Assembly: GCF_002943105.1 (NCBI RefSeq)
Contig: NZ_PTPZ01000005.1
Span: 124,001 to 188,000, forward strand
Source: Cloacibacterium normanense
GTDB taxonomy: Bacteria > Bacteroidota > Bacteroidia > Flavobacteriales > Weeksellaceae
Length of the DNA: 64,000 nt
Reading direction: 5' to 3'
Below, one piece after another: positions 1-10,082 of this stretch. A program made the position numbers and the translations under genes. Positions within the stretch are counted from its first letter, which is position 1, and every line of letters begins with the position of its first letter. The notes beneath the pieces were generated by a model. It had not been told where the DNA came from and searched no databases. It saw only the letters and a program-made list of their open reading frames with translations.

Positions 1-2089
1 TCAATAAAGTTACTCTATTTCCAAATTTAAACTCTAAAGGATAAATTAGAGCAGGACAATAATCAGATTCTACCCTTACAAAAATAGTTGTGTCTGTAGA
101 AAATGACCAAGAATTGTTTAAAGCATTCGCGTTTCCAGCATTTGCATCGGTAATATTTGCGTAATATTTAGCTCGATAGATTCCTGGATTTAGAAGAATT
201 GCAGCAGTAACTTTGTTCAGATTTACTTTGATGGTTCCATCTAAATTTTGGTCACAAAGGGTAGTATTGAATTTAGAAATATCAACAATCGCTTTTGGAG
301 ACTCTACAACTTTTACATTTTGAGTAAAAGTACAGCCGTTTTCAGAAGTCAAAATCACGGTATATTCACCTTTTCCTACATTATTAATTTGATGAGAAGT
401 TTCCCCATTGCTCCATAAGTATGTGGAGAATTCTAGTCCACCTATATTTGCATCAAGATTTGTGGTTTCCCCTTCACAAATGGTAACCACGGGAGGTAAA
501 TTTGATCTTTTAGGTTGTCCAAAATTAAGGGTAAGAGCTGCAATGTTATCACAAATTCCAGATTTTTTAATTCTTACGTAGAAAGTAGTAGGTGTGGTTA
601 AATTCTGTGAAGAAGCAATAGGATTTTGTTCTAAATCTGCATCATTTTTGGTAAGATAAAATTGGTGAGTATATCCAGTTTCTGAGGTAAGTTGAGGTAG
701 ATAAGTGTCTAAATTTACGGTTTCGGTATTGTTAAAATCGCTATCGCAAACATTTGTAGAATAATTAGTTACTAAAATTTTATTCCCGAAAATAAATTGA
801 ATAGGTTGAATTTCTGGAGCACAAACACCATTTTCTACTCTTACATAAATGGTGATGTCTGTATTGTATGACCAATTATTGGGCAAAGTATTGGCATTTC
901 CAAGAGTAGCATCGGTTAAATTTGGATAATATTTTACTACAAATTCTGGTTTGTAATTGGTAATAATGGTAGCATTTAAGTCATCTAACTTAATTGGAAT
1001 ATTTCCGTCAAAATTTGTGTCGCAATTGTTAAAAGTTTTAGTGGCTACTATTGCTTTTTCTAGATATTCTACCAAAATAGTACCTTTTAAATTACAATTT
1101 GAATTAGAAATATTTACTTCATATTTGCCAGGAGAATTAACTGTATAAGTAGCTGAAGTTTCTCCAGAGAGTATATTTCCATCTTTGTACCATTGATAGG
1201 ATGAACTAGGAGTAGAAGCATCTAAAGTCAAATTGTCTCCCTCGCAAAGTGGATTTTTTGTAGAAATCAATCTGTCTGGACCTAAATCTCTACTTCCCAC
1301 AAAACTACCTGCTTTTAAAATTACTCCCGAATCGTATTTACCATTTCCTTGGTCTGCAATAACCAATTTTATATGATATTTTGTGCCGGGTATCACATTG
1401 GTTTCAGCAGTGAGAATGGCAGTTTGACCGTTAAAATTGGTTTGTGTTCTGTCTGGATTATAATGACCAAAATATTGTGAATTGCTTTCTTGACATCTTC
1501 CTCCAGAGCCTCTTACGGTTTCTGAAGTAATAGGAACATTGGTGTTAGGAACTAAAGCAAGATTTTTATAACTGGCGTCTGTAGTTTTTTTAATTAAAAA
1601 TGCAAATCCATCAGTGTATCCACAGCCTCCAGGATCACCCTGTCTTAAATATTGTTCAGAAAGGAACATGTACTCAAAACTAATTTTATTGGTAGTCGGG
1701 ATAAAGTCAAACTCTAAAATAGTAGCATTACTTGTTCCCACAATGTTGACTGCGGTTTCTAAATCATCATCTCCCAACCAATCTGAAGGTTCAAAACTTT
1801 GTATTCCAGAAAAAACTCCAGATGATTTAGAAGCGTCACCAGTCGTAAGAAGAATCCCTTCATTGATCTCAAAACCTGAATTGTTGGAGGTGATATATCC
1901 ATAGCTTTTTATTCCGTTAGAATTGTATCCCTTTAAATTAATATTAGATACAGATAAGCAAGTAGACGAGCCTATGAGTTTGTCTACCAAATCATTAGCG
2001 GTATAAGTGGTATTTACATTAATGTATTGTGCATTAATGAATGATATGAATAATAATAGTATAAAACTAAAATTCTTAGACAGACTCAT
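1..2089 (-). CDS. Secreted surface protein with choice-of-anchor-L-like N-terminus and Ig/PKD-like repeats (partial; runs off the window)
   Basis: The frame is open from an ATG at 2089 to the left edge (696 codons seen); the C-terminus is outside. The N-terminus is a signal peptide (MSLSKNFSFILLLFISFINA). Residues about 25-260 look like the choice-of-anchor L domain of flavobacterial surface proteins, with motifs such as GILLTTGDA and FDFIPTTNKISFEYMFLSEQY. Ig/PKD-like modules follow, including YQWYKDGN and SPGKYEVNISNSNC. Two copies of an about 80-residue unit (roughly residues 355-435 and 610-690) share a CDxNxDG start, KYYxNxTDAxxGNAN, IYVRVE and a terminal FGN; a more diverged copy lies between them. 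Family knowledge suggests secretion by the type 9 system and a role in adhesion or gliding, but the sorting domain is not visible. Ligand unknown. Confidence 0.85.
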   Translation of the reverse strand, partial: MSLSKNFSFILLLFISFINAQYINVNTTYTANDLVDKLIGSSTCLSVSNINLKGYNSNGIKSYGYITSNNSGFEINEGILLTTGDASKSSGVFSGIQSFEPSDWLGDDDLETAVNIVGTSNATILEFDFIPTTNKISFEYMFLSEQYLRQGDPGGCGYTDGFAFLIKKTTDASYKNLALVPNTNVPITSETVRGSGGRCQESNSQYFGHYNPDRTQTNFNGQTAILTAETNVIPGTKYHIKLVIADQGNGKYDSGVILKAGSFVGSRDLGPDRLISTKNPLCEGDNLTLDASTPSSSYQWYKDGNILSGETSATYTVNSPGKYEVNISNSNCNLKGTILVEYLEKAIVATKTFNNCDTNFDGNIPIKLDDLNATIITNYKPEFVVKYYPNLTDATLGNANTLPNNWSYNTDITIYVRVENGVCAPEIQPIQFIFGNKILVTNYSTNVCDSDFNNTETVNLDTYLPQLTSETGYTHQFYLTKNDADLEQNPIASSQNLTTPTTFYVRIKKSGICDNIAALTLNFGQPKRSNLPPVVTICEGETTNLDANIGGLEFSTYLWSNGETSHQINNVGKGEYTVILTSENGCTFTQNVKVVESPKAIVDISKFNTTLCDQNLDGTIKVNLNKVTAAILLNPGIYRAKYYANITDANAGNANALNNSWSFSTDTTIFVRVESDYCPALIYPLEFKFGNRVTLL

Positions 2090-2140
2090 ATTTTTAAAAC
2101 AGGGACAGCAAATTTACTTTATTATTGCCAATAATGCATA

Positions 2141-2175
2141 AAAAAACTCTGTAAGAATTTCTTACAGAGTTTTTT
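2141..2175 (-). terminator. Intrinsic terminator after tsf
   Basis: Stem AAAAACTCTGTAAG / CTTACAGAGTTTTT with a 5-nt AT loop, ending in a T tract on the minus strand just past the tsf stop. Confidence 0.85.
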
Positions 2176-2198
2176 ATGAGTTAAGTATTTAAAAAGAA

Positions 2199-3023
2199 TT
2201 AAGAAAGAGCAACTCTCTTGAATCCTGTTACTTTTAAATCTCCGTTTACAGATTTTACGAAATCAGCTACAGACATACCTCCATCTTTAATGAAAGCTTG
2301 GTGTACTAAAGTGTTTTCTTTATAGAATTTCTGCATTTTTCCTTTAAGGATATTATCAATAATGTTTGCAGGTTTTCCTTCTTTAGTTAAGATATCTCTT
2401 TCGATTTCTAATTCTCTGTCAATAACTTCTTGAGAAACTTGAGTTTCGTCTAAAGCGATTGGGTTCATAGCAGCAACTTGCATAGCTACAGATTTAGCAG
2501 CATCTTCAGCACCTTCTACATTAGCAGAAAGAGAAGTAAGAGTAGCGATTTTATTACCAGCGTGGATGTAAGAACCTACGAAATCACCTGCTAATTTTTC
2601 AAAAGCACCGATTTCAATTTTTTCACCAATAACACCTGTTTGTTCAATTAATTTTTCAGCAACTGAAATACCATTATAGTCAGAAGCTAAGAAATCTTCT
2701 TTAGAGTCAAAATTAAGCGCTCTTTCAGCGAAATCATGAGCTAATTTTACGAAGCTTTCGTTTTTAGCAACGAAGTCAGTTTCGCAGTTTAATGCGATTA
2801 CAACACCTGCAGTGTGGTCAGCATTTACTTTAGCAATTACAGCTCCTTCTGTAGATTCTCTATCTGCTCTGTTAGCAGCTACTTTTTGTCCTTTTTTTCT
2901 AAGGATTTCAATAGCTTTTTCGAAATCTCCTTCAGCTTCTGTAAGCGCTTTTTTGCAGTCCATCATACCTGCACCTGTCGTGTTTCTAAGTTTAGCTACG
3001 TCTGCAGCAACTGGTGTATACAT
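2199..3023 (-). CDS. tsf: Elongation factor Ts
   Basis: EF-Ts is the guanine-nucleotide exchange factor that recycles EF-Tu during translation in the cytoplasm. The 274-residue protein starts with a UBA-like domain (VAKLRNTTGAGMMDCKKAL), followed by the core that contacts EF-Tu, including the conserved NCETDFVAKNESF. Length is normal for Bacteroidota. It stands alone here: the usual upstream partner rpsB is missing, and the next gene upstream is divergent. A TAnnTTTG box about 45 bp upstream of the start gives it its own promoter. Confidence 0.97.
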   Translation of the reverse strand: MYTPVAADVAKLRNTTGAGMMDCKKALTEAEGDFEKAIEILRKKGQKVAANRADRESTEGAVIAKVNADHTAGVVIALNCETDFVAKNESFVKLAHDFAERALNFDSKEDFLASDYNGISVAEKLIEQTGVIGEKIEIGAFEKLAGDFVGSYIHAGNKIATLTSLSANVEGAEDAAKSVAMQVAAMNPIALDETQVSQEVIDRELEIERDILTKEGKPANIIDNILKGKMQKFYKENTLVHQAFIKDGGMSVADFVKSVNGDLKVTGFKRVALS

Positions 3024-3067
3024 AATTGAAATTTTTTGTTTATTTATTTGGTAAATTTTTAGATTTG

Positions 3068-3075
3068 CAAAGATA
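3068..3075 (-). promoter_or_regulatory. TAnnTTTG promoter box of tsf
   Basis: Minus-strand TATCTTTG followed by CAAA, a perfect match to the Bacteroidota -7 element, 45 bp upstream of the tsf ATG. Confidence 0.75.
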
Positions 3076-3145
3076 TGAAATTTCGTGTAAACTAAAAAGA
3101 GGGTTTTTGCGTTATATTTCTTAAAATAATTGATATTAAACTATA

Positions 3146-3721
3146 ATGAAAAATAAACTTTTACTTCTTATTTTGCTGGTCTTTTCCACCTTTTCGTTTT
3201 CGCAAACTTCTCAGGAATTAGACAAAGCAATGCTGAGTAAAGACCCTAAAGTGATTGCGGATTTTATTAAAAAATATCCACATAATAAGAATTCGGCTTT
3301 TCTTCAAAGAAAACTAAACAGTATGACTGGGAGTGGAAATGCAGCCGCTAAACCGAGTATACAACCGCTGAATACCGAGAAATTAGAAAAACAAGTAGAA
3401 AAAAGTGAGGCAAAAGGAGAACCAGATGCTAAAGCAAAACGTACTGCCGAAGTTCTTACGCACTTATTTAATAATGACCCCAATAAAAAAGATGCTTACG
3501 TTTTGATTAGAAATAAATCTGAGTGTAACCTCATTGTAAAATTCGAAGGAAAAAAATTCTATAATCTAGATGTTCCTAAAATGGGTGAAAATTATATTCT
3601 GGTGCAGAAAGGAACGTACAGAATTACCACGATGATTTGTAATGCGCAATACGCATCGGTTAAAAATATAACACAAGATTTAGAAATCAACTTGAATGCA
3701 GCAAAAAAAGTCAGAAAATAA
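3146..3721 (+). CDS. Secreted hypothetical protein (possibly DUF6759 family)
   Basis: The 191-residue protein has a signal peptide (MKNKLLLLILLVFSTFSFSQ), a short helical segment, a charged Lys/Glu-rich linker (about 75-105), and a C-terminal domain of about 85 residues likely to be beta-rich, containing YVLIRNKSECNLIVKFEGK and YILVQKGTYRITTMICNAQY. Two cysteines there (NKSEC and MICNAQ) could form a disulfide in the periplasm. From memory it resembles DUF6759 proteins of Chryseobacterium-type genomes; I cannot confirm that. Function unknown. The stop codon lies inside a terminator hairpin. Confidence 0.75.
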   Translation: MKNKLLLLILLVFSTFSFSQTSQELDKAMLSKDPKVIADFIKKYPHNKNSAFLQRKLNSMTGSGNAAAKPSIQPLNTEKLEKQVEKSEAKGEPDAKAKRTAEVLTHLFNNDPNKKDAYVLIRNKSECNLIVKFEGKKFYNLDVPKMGENYILVQKGTYRITTMICNAQYASVKNITQDLEINLNAAKKVRK

Positions 3722-3737
3722 TTTCTGACTTTTTTAT
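3703..3737 (+). terminator. Bidirectional intrinsic terminator
   Basis: Stem AGTCAGAAA / TTTCTGACT flanked by A- and T-runs. It overlaps the 3' end of the upstream plus-strand gene and also serves accA, which converges from the right. Confidence 0.8.
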
Positions 3738-3757
3738 TCAAATATTTTTTAGAAAAA

Positions 3758-4714
3758 TTAACCTACAAATCTACCCATTGCAATAAATTTCTCTTGTCTG
3801 TGATTTACTAATTCATCACCAGTGAAATTTTTGAGCGATTTAATATTGGTTAAAATATTTTTCTTCACATTATTATAAGCTATTTGAGGATCATAATGAG
3901 CTCCACCAAGTGGTTCTTCTATAATACCATCGATGATTTTCTCTTTCAGCATATCTTGTGGAGTAAGTTTTAATGCATTGGCAGCAGTTTCTTTGTGCTC
4001 CCAGCTTCTCCATAAAATAGAAGAGCAACTTTCTGGTGCAATTACAGAATACCAAGTGTTTTCTAGCATGTATACCTTATTTCCTACACCAATTCCTAAA
4101 GCACCACCAGAAGCACCTTCTCCAATGATAATGGTGATAATAGAAGTTTTCATTTGGCACATTTCATAGATGTTTCTAGCAATGGCTTCACCTTGACCTC
4201 TTTCTTCGGCTTCTAAACCAGGATAAGCTCCAGGAGTATCAATGAAAGTAACAACAGGAATTCTGAATTTTTCTGCCAATTTCATTAATCTAAGCGCTTT
4301 TCTGTAACCTTCAGGATTACTCATCCCGAATCTTCTGCGCTGTCTTTCCTTAGTAGTTCTTCCTTTTTGAGTTCCGATAATCATTACACTTTGACCGTCT
4401 ATTTTTGCAAGACCACCTACCATTGCAGGATCATCAGCAAAATTTCTATCACCGTGTAATTCTACAAAACTATCTTTGTCTACAATTCCATTAATAAAAT
4501 CTAATGTGTAGGGTCTGTCTGGATGACGTGATAGTTGAACTCTTTGCCAAGGCGTAAGATTTCCGTAGATTTCTTTCTTTTTTTCGATGATTTTGTCTTC
4601 AATTTGGCTGCAAGCCAATTTCATATCTACACCGCTTTCTTCACCAACTAAAGAACAAGTTTGGTATTGTTCCATTAACTCCTTAATTGGTAATTCAAAA
4701 TCTAAATATTCCAT
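3758..4714 (-). CDS. accA: Acetyl-CoA carboxylase carboxyltransferase subunit alpha
   Basis: This subunit pairs with AccD to move carboxyl from biotin to acetyl-CoA, making malonyl-CoA for fatty-acid synthesis. The 318-residue protein is full length for the family and has the alpha-subunit core: [39 protein letters not shown] and the oxyanion-forming stretch [14 protein letters not shown]. Biotin carboxylase and carrier genes (accC, accB) lie about 4-6 kb to the right in a separate operon; accD is not in the window. A TACATTTG box at 4736-4743 probably drives it. Confidence 0.97.
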   Translation of the reverse strand: MEYLDFELPIKELMEQYQTCSLVGEESGVDMKLACSQIEDKIIEKKKEIYGNLTPWQRVQLSRHPDRPYTLDFINGIVDKDSFVELHGDRNFADDPAMVGGLAKIDGQSVMIIGTQKGRTTKERQRRRFGMSNPEGYRKALRLMKLAEKFRIPVVTFIDTPGAYPGLEAEERGQGEAIARNIYEMCQMKTSIITIIIGEGASGGALGIGVGNKVYMLENTWYSVIAPESCSSILWRSWEHKETAANALKLTPQDMLKEKIIDGIIEEPLGGAHYDPQIAYNNVKKNILTNIKSLKNFTGDELVNHRQEKFIAMGRFVG

Positions 4715-4766
4715 TTTTGTTTAGAATTAATCCTTCAAATGTAGTAAAATTTCTTGTTTGAAAGAA

Positions 4767-6278
4767 TTATTTTATTTTTTCTATGGCTAATTTTAGCCTT
4801 GTTAAACTTTCTTCTTTGCCCAAAATTTCTAATAAATCTGGCACGTCTGGTCCTTTTAATTCCCCTACTAGAGCGAGTCTAAGTGGCATCATGACTTTCC
4901 CAAAACCTAACCCTTTTTCTTCTACTAAATGATGAATTTCTTCTTTCAAAATTTCGGATTTAAATTCTGTAGTGTTTAATTTTTCAGAAAGTTCTGTCAT
5001 GATGGAAGCTGTTTCTTCGTTCCAAGCTTTTTTTAATGCTTTTTCATCATATACAACAGGTGCTTCGAAGAAGAATTTTCCTTGTGCATAAATATCTTTC
5101 ACGAAAGTGGCTCTTTCTTTCATTAAACCGATAATTTTTAATAAGGTTTCGTCTGAAAGATTGATGTTTTGAGTTTCTTCTAAATTTTTAAAACTTTCTA
5201 AAAGTTCTTCATTAGACTGCTTTTGAAGATATTGGTGATTAAACCATTCTGCTTTTTCTTTAGAAAATCTTGCGCCCGCTTTGTGAACTTTATGCAAATC
5301 AAATTCTGAAGCCATTTCTTCTAGACTTAGGATTTCTTTATCATCTGAAGGTGACCAGCCCAAAAGTGCCAAGAAATTTACAAAAGCTTCTGGTAAATAA
5401 CCTTCTTCTTTATAACCTTTGTATGTTTCGCCAGTTGCTTCATCATAAAAATTCATTGGGAAAACTGGGAATCCAAATTTTGCGCCGTCTCTTTTGCTTA
5501 ATTTCCCTTTTCCTTCTGGTTTTAGAATTAGAGAAAGGTGTGCAAATTCTGGAGCAGTCCAACCCATTGCTTCATATAATAAAACATGTAAAGGCATTGA
5601 AGGAAGCCATTCTTCACCACGGATTACGTGGGTGATTTCCATTTCGTGGTCGTCTATAATATTAGCGAAATGATAAGTGGGCATTCCATCATTTTTAACC
5701 AAAACTTTATCGTCTAAAGTATTGGTGTTTACAGAAGATTTTCCTCTGATGATGTCTTCTAGATTTACAATTCTATCAATCGGCATTTTAAATCTTACCA
5801 CATAAGGAACGTTCTGATTGATGAGTTCCTGAGTTTCTTGTTCAGAAAGTGTAAGACTATTTGTCATACTATTTCTGGTGAAATTATTGTATGAAAAAAC
5901 TTCGCCTTTTGCTTCGTATTCTGCTCTTACTTTTTCTAATTCTTCGGGAGTGTCAAAAGCAATATATGCATAATCCGTTTTCAGGATTTCTGCGGTGTAT
6001 TTGTCGTAAATATGTCTTCTTTCTGATTGTCTATAAGGTCCGTAGTTTCCTCCATGAATTGGGGATTCATCTGGAATAATGCCGCACCATTCTAGAGCTT
6101 TCATAATGTATTCTTCTGCACCTTCTACATATCTTGCTGTATCTGTATCTTCTATTCTCAGCACGAAATCTCCGCCTTTATTTTTGGCAAAAAGATAATC
6201 GTATAACGCTGTTCTTACACCACCTAAATGTAAAGGTCCAGTAGGACTTGGTGCAAAACGCACTCTTACTTTGCTCAT
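4767..6278 (-). CDS. gltX: Glutamate--tRNA ligase
   Basis: This class I aminoacyl-tRNA synthetase charges tRNA-Glu. The HIGH-type signature is in PSPTGPLHLGG (residues 10-20) and the KMSKS-type loop is KLSKRDG (about residues 257-262). At 503 residues it is a normal discriminating GluRS with a C-terminal helical anticodon-binding domain. It has its own TAnnTTTG promoter and precedes accA on the same strand with a 52-bp gap. Confidence 0.97.
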   Translation of the reverse strand: MSKVRVRFAPSPTGPLHLGGVRTALYDYLFAKNKGGDFVLRIEDTDTARYVEGAEEYIMKALEWCGIIPDESPIHGGNYGPYRQSERRHIYDKYTAEILKTDYAYIAFDTPEELEKVRAEYEAKGEVFSYNNFTRNSMTNSLTLSEQETQELINQNVPYVVRFKMPIDRIVNLEDIIRGKSSVNTNTLDDKVLVKNDGMPTYHFANIIDDHEMEITHVIRGEEWLPSMPLHVLLYEAMGWTAPEFAHLSLILKPEGKGKLSKRDGAKFGFPVFPMNFYDEATGETYKGYKEEGYLPEAFVNFLALLGWSPSDDKEILSLEEMASEFDLHKVHKAGARFSKEKAEWFNHQYLQKQSNEELLESFKNLEETQNINLSDETLLKIIGLMKERATFVKDIYAQGKFFFEAPVVYDEKALKKAWNEETASIMTELSEKLNTTEFKSEILKEEIHHLVEEKGLGFGKVMMPLRLALVGELKGPDVPDLLEILGKEESLTRLKLAIEKIK

Positions 6279-6297
6279 TTTATGAAATTTTAAGTTG

Positions 6298-6305
6298 CAA
6301 ATTTA
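6298..6305 (-). promoter_or_regulatory. TAnnTTTG promoter box of gltX
   Basis: Minus-strand TAAATTTG followed by CAAC, 20 bp before the gltX ATG. Confidence 0.65.
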
Positions 6306-6388
6306 CGATTTTTATAGTTTTCTGATTATTATACAGTGCCTAAAATTTTTATTTCTTAATTTTGTAATATAATTTAAACTTTAAAAAC

Positions 6389-6733
6389 ATGCTAGAAATT
6401 GGTGAAAGACCTTGGGGAAAGTATTTTGTATTACAAGATGAACCTAATTTTAAATTAAAAAGAATAGAAGTTTTGCCTAATCAAAGACTTTCTTATCAGT
6501 ACCATCATCATCGTCAAGAATTTTGGACAATCGTAGAAGGAGAGGCGGTAGTAGTATTAGATGGGGAAGAAAATTTCTTACAATATGGGCAGAGTATTTT
6601 TATTCCTCAAGGAGCTAAACATAGAATAGAGAATCGCAGTGATGAAGTTTTGGTTTTTGTAGAAGTACAAACTGGAACTTATTTTGGCGAAGATGATATC
6701 GTAAGAATAGAAGATGATTACGAAAGAAATTAA
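6389..6733 (+). CDS. Small cupin protein, type II mannose-6-phosphate isomerase-like
   Basis: The 114-residue single-domain cupin matches the C-terminal isomerase part of bifunctional mannose-1-phosphate guanylyltransferase/mannose-6-phosphate isomerases: ERPWGKYFVL at the start, metal ligands in YHHHRQEFWTIVEGE, the turn GQSIFIPQGAKHRIENR, and IVRIEDDYER at the end. Stand-alone copies are common. Likely role is fructose-6-P/mannose-6-P interconversion for surface polysaccharide precursors; this is family inference. A TAATTTTG promoter box lies at 6357-6364. Confidence 0.85.
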   Translation: MLEIGERPWGKYFVLQDEPNFKLKRIEVLPNQRLSYQYHHHRQEFWTIVEGEAVVVLDGEENFLQYGQSIFIPQGAKHRIENRSDEVLVFVEVQTGTYFGEDDIVRIEDDYERN

Positions 6734-6740
6734 AATTGAA

Positions 6741-6767
6741 AATCCCGAAATACTCGGGATTTTTTTA
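6741..6767 (+). terminator. Bidirectional intrinsic terminator
   Basis: Stem AATCCCGA / TCGGGATT, loop AATAC, followed by seven Ts. It ends the cupin gene and overlaps the 3' end of convergent rocD. Confidence 0.85.
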
Positions 6768-8003
6768 TTTTTTATAATTCAAGATTACTTTTTCTATAAT
6801 AGCTACACATTCTAACAGTTGTTCTTTGGTAATTACCAATGGTGGAGCGAGTCTTATAATATTGCCATGAGTAGGCTTTGCTAATAAACCATTTTCTGCA
6901 AATTGCATACAAAGATTCCATGCAGTAGGTGATTCTGGAGTATCATTCACCAAAATAGCATTCAATAAGCCTTTTCCTCTTACTTGATAAATCAAATCTG
7001 TCTTAGCAATGATTTTCTGAATTTCTGCACGGAAAAATTTTCCTAATTCTTCTGCTCTTTCTGATAATTTTTCTTCTTCTACTACATCAAGGGCAGCTAC
7101 TGCAACTGCGCAAGCTAATGGATTCCCTCCAAAAGTAGAACCATGCTGACCAGGATGAATAACTTGCATAATGTTATCATTTGCCAAAACTGCAGAAACA
7201 GGATACATGCCTCCAGAAAGTGCTTTTCCTAAAATAAGAATATCTGGCTGAACATTTTCATGATGACAAGCGATTAATTTTCCTGTTCTAGCAATACCCG
7301 TTTGAACTTCGTCTGCAATGAAAAGAACATTATGTTTTTTACACAATTCTGAAGCATTTTTTAAATATCCTTCATCTGGAACATAAACACCAGCTTCTCC
7401 TTGAATAGGCTCTACTAAAAATGCAGCGATGTGTTGTGCTTCATCTTCTAAAACCTTTGATAATGCTTCAATATCGTTATAAGGAATTCTTAAAAATCCG
7501 GGTGTAAATGGTCCGTAATTATTGTGTGCATCTTTGTCATTAGAAAAAGAAACGATGGTGGTAGTTCTTCCGTGGAAGTTGTTTTCACAAACGATTATTT
7601 TAGCATAACCATCTTTAATTCCTTTGACTTCGTAACTCCATTTTCTAGCGAGTTTAATGGCTGTTTCTACTGCTTCTGCACCAGAATTCATCGGGAGAAC
7701 TTTGTCAAATCCAAAAAGAGAAGTGATTTTTTTCTCGTATTCTCCTAAGTTTGAATTGTAGAACGCTCTAGAGGTAAGAGAAAGTTTATGAGCTTGTTCC
7801 GTAAGTGCTTTTACAATTTTAGGGTGAGAATGTCCTTGATTTACTGCAGAATATGCTGATAGAAAATCAAAATATTGTTTCCCTTCTACATCCCAAACAT
7901 ATACACCTTCACCTTTTTCTAATACAACAGGAAGCGGATGATAGTTGTGAGCACCATGTTTATCTTCTAAATCTATATAATATTGAGCGTTTTTTGTAGA
8001 CAT
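6765..8003 (-). CDS. rocD: Ornithine--oxo-acid aminotransferase
   Basis: This PLP enzyme converts ornithine and 2-oxoglutarate to glutamate-5-semialdehyde and glutamate, linking arginine and proline metabolism. The 412-residue class III aminotransferase shows the cofactor region [36 protein letters not shown], and the PLP lysine in [13 protein letters not shown] (about K258). The start [20 protein letters not shown] is typical of ornithine rather than acetylornithine aminotransferases. It is monocistronic, with a TAAATTTG box at 8025-8032 and a terminator on each side. Confidence 0.93.
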   Translation of the reverse strand: MSTKNAQYYIDLEDKHGAHNYHPLPVVLEKGEGVYVWDVEGKQYFDFLSAYSAVNQGHSHPKIVKALTEQAHKLSLTSRAFYNSNLGEYEKKITSLFGFDKVLPMNSGAEAVETAIKLARKWSYEVKGIKDGYAKIIVCENNFHGRTTTIVSFSNDKDAHNNYGPFTPGFLRIPYNDIEALSKVLEDEAQHIAAFLVEPIQGEAGVYVPDEGYLKNASELCKKHNVLFIADEVQTGIARTGKLIACHHENVQPDILILGKALSGGMYPVSAVLANDNIMQVIHPGQHGSTFGGNPLACAVAVAALDVVEEEKLSERAEELGKFFRAEIQKIIAKTDLIYQVRGKGLLNAILVNDTPESPTAWNLCMQFAENGLLAKPTHGNIIRLAPPLVITKEQLLECVAIIEKVILNYKK

Positions 8004-8054
8004 AAATGTATTATTGAATTTTTACAAATTTACATTTTAATTTTAGAATTTTTC

Positions 8055-8089
8055 AATAAAAAAAGTTGCCTTTTTCAAGACAACTTTTT
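8055..8089 (-). terminator. Intrinsic terminator after accC
   Basis: On the minus strand GTTGTCTT pairs with AAGGCAAC around a GAAA loop, followed by a T run. It separates the accB-accC transcript from rocD. Confidence 0.8.
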
Positions 8090-8106
8090 CATTTATTTAA
8101 AACATT

Positions 8107-9465
8107 TTAAATAATGTTTTCGTAAGATTTATCCATTACAAAATCTTCCATAAATTTAGTGGTGTAATTTCCTGCAAGATAATCAGGATGTTCCATCAAT
8201 TGTCTATGGAAAGGAATAGTCGTTTTAATTCCTGCAATGTAGAATTCTTCTAAAGCACGTTTCATTTTTGCAATTGCTTCTTCTCTAGTTTGCGCTGTAG
8301 TAATAATTTTAGCAATCATAGAGTCGTAGTTAGAAGGAATGGTATATCCTTTGTAAACGTGAGTGTCTACTCTTACTCCGTGACCACCAGGAATGTTCAA
8401 TTCAGTAATTTTTCCTGGGCTCGGACGGAAATCATTAAAAGGATCTTCCGCATTAATTCTACATTCTATAGAGTGTAATTTTGGATAGTAATTTTTACCA
8501 GAAATTGGTTGACCAGCTGCCAATAAAATTTGCTCTCTAATTAAGTCAAAATCTACTACTTGTTCAGTAATAGGGTGCTCTACTTGAATTCTGGTATTCA
8601 TTTCCATGAAATAGAAATTTCTATGTTTGTCTACTAAGAATTCTATAGTTCCTACTCCTTCATAACCAATATATTCTGCAGCTTTTACAGCAGCTTCTCC
8701 CATTTTTTCTCTCAATTCTTCGGTCATGAATGGAGATGGAGTTTCTTCGGTTAGTTTTTGGTTTCTTCTCTGAACAGAGCAATCTCTTTCTGAAAGGTGA
8801 CAAGCATTGCCATATTGGTCTCCAGCAATTTGAATTTCGATATGTCTTGGTTCTTCAATAAGTTTTTCCATATACATACCTCCATTTCCGAAAGCTGCAG
8901 TAGCTTCTTGTACAGCAGAATCCCATAAATCTCTTAGGTTTTCTGCCTTCCAAACAGCACGCATTCCTTTTCCTCCACCACCAGCTGTAGCTTTAATCAT
9001 TACAGGATAGCCAATTTCTTCGGCTAATTTAGCAGCGGTTTCATAGTTAGGAACTAAGCCATCAGAACCCGGAACGCAAGGAACGCCAGCTTCTTTCATG
9101 GTAGATTTAGCCGTAGCTTTGTCTCCCATTTTTTCTATTTGCTCTGGAGTGGCACCAATGAATTTTATACCATTTTTCTCACAAATTCTTGAGAAATTTG
9201 CATTCTCTGATAAGAATCCGTAACCAGGATGGATAGCATCTGCATTGGTAATTTCTGCAGCAGCAATGATATTAGAAATTTTAAGATAAGAATCTTTACT
9301 TACAGGTGGTCCTATACAAACAGCTTCGTCTGCGAATCTCACATGCAAGCTGTCTTTGTCTGCAGTAGAGTAAACTGCTACCGTTTTGATTCCCATCTCT
9401 TTACAAGTACGAAGAATCCTCATAGCAATCTCTCCACGATTGGCAATTAATATTTTTTTGAACAT
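8107..9465 (-). CDS. accC: Acetyl-CoA carboxylase, biotin carboxylase subunit
   Basis: It carboxylates biotin on AccB using ATP and bicarbonate, the first half-reaction of acetyl-CoA carboxylase. The 452-residue protein has an N-terminal biotin-carboxylase domain ([14 protein letters not shown]), an ATP-grasp domain with glycine-rich loop [26 protein letters not shown], and a C-terminal domain with [11 protein letters not shown]. Length fits a stand-alone subunit, not a fused propionyl-CoA enzyme. It follows accB by 97 bp in the same direction. Confidence 0.96.
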   Translation of the reverse strand: MFKKILIANRGEIAMRILRTCKEMGIKTVAVYSTADKDSLHVRFADEAVCIGPPVSKDSYLKISNIIAAAEITNADAIHPGYGFLSENANFSRICEKNGIKFIGATPEQIEKMGDKATAKSTMKEAGVPCVPGSDGLVPNYETAAKLAEEIGYPVMIKATAGGGGKGMRAVWKAENLRDLWDSAVQEATAAFGNGGMYMEKLIEEPRHIEIQIAGDQYGNACHLSERDCSVQRRNQKLTEETPSPFMTEELREKMGEAAVKAAEYIGYEGVGTIEFLVDKHRNFYFMEMNTRIQVEHPITEQVVDFDLIREQILLAAGQPISGKNYYPKLHSIECRINAEDPFNDFRPSPGKITELNIPGGHGVRVDTHVYKGYTIPSNYDSMIAKIITTAQTREEAIAKMKRALEEFYIAGIKTTIPFHRQLMEHPDYLAGNYTTKFMEDFVMDKSYENII

Positions 9466-9562
9466 CTTTTTAGAAATTTTAAATTTTAAATTTTTGAATT
9501 TTTAAATTATTTTAAAATGAAAAAGATTCACTTAAAATCTATAATTTATAATTTAAAATTAC

Positions 9563-10039
9563 TTATGATGGGTCTACTAAGAATAACGGTTGGTCATATT
9601 CTACAGGAGAAGCGTCATCTACTAAAATTTTAACAATTTTACCAGAAACTTCTGCTTCAATCTGGTTGAATAATTTCATTGCTTCGATTACACAAACCAC
9701 TGTATCATTTTTCACTTCACTACCTACATTTACGAATACATCTTTGTCTGGAGATGGTTTTCTGTAGAAAGTGCCAATCATAGGAGACTTAATGGTGATG
9801 TATTTGCTGTCATCAGAAGTTGATTCAGCTTTTGTTTCGGTAGCAGTAGCAGCTGGAGCGGCAACTGGTGCAGCTGCAGGAGCTTGATAAGCTACAGGTT
9901 GAGGTACATAACTTACTGCTTCACTACCAGCAAGTGGAGTTTTTATGTTGATTTCGAAATCTTTTGTTTTGTATTTCACTTCAGAAACACCAGCTTTTGC
10001 TACGAATCTTATAAGATTTAATAATTCTTTAGAGTCCAT
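9563..10039 (-). CDS. accB: Acetyl-CoA carboxylase biotin carboxyl carrier protein
   Basis: It carries the biotin that shuttles carboxyl between AccC and AccA/AccD. The 158-residue protein has an N-terminal segment, a flexible Ala/Pro-rich linker (about 45-70), and a C-terminal lipoyl/biotinyl domain whose target lysine is K122 in the motif EAMKL. A TATATTTG box at 10061-10068 and two hairpins between rpmF and accB suggest it is transcribed partly on its own. Confidence 0.96.
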   Translation of the reverse strand: MDSKELLNLIRFVAKAGVSEVKYKTKDFEINIKTPLAGSEAVSYVPQPVAYQAPAAAPVAAPAATATETKAESTSDDSKYITIKSPMIGTFYRKPSPDKDVFVNVGSEVKNDTVVCVIEAMKLFNQIEAEVSGKIVKILVDDASPVEYDQPLFLVDPS

Positions 10040-10060
10040 ATATATAATTTTTTACGGCTT

Positions 10061-10068
10061 CAAATATA
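10061..10068 (-). promoter_or_regulatory. TAnnTTTG promoter box of accB
   Basis: Minus-strand TATATTTG, 22 bp upstream of the accB start and downstream of the rpmF terminators. Confidence 0.6.
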
Positions 10069-10082
10069 GTAATAAAACAACA

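Noticed and set aside
1614-1904. Open frame of 96 codons on the plus strand within the surface-protein gene
   Set aside because: It is antisense to a continuous minus-strand coding frame with clear domain features and has no family match.
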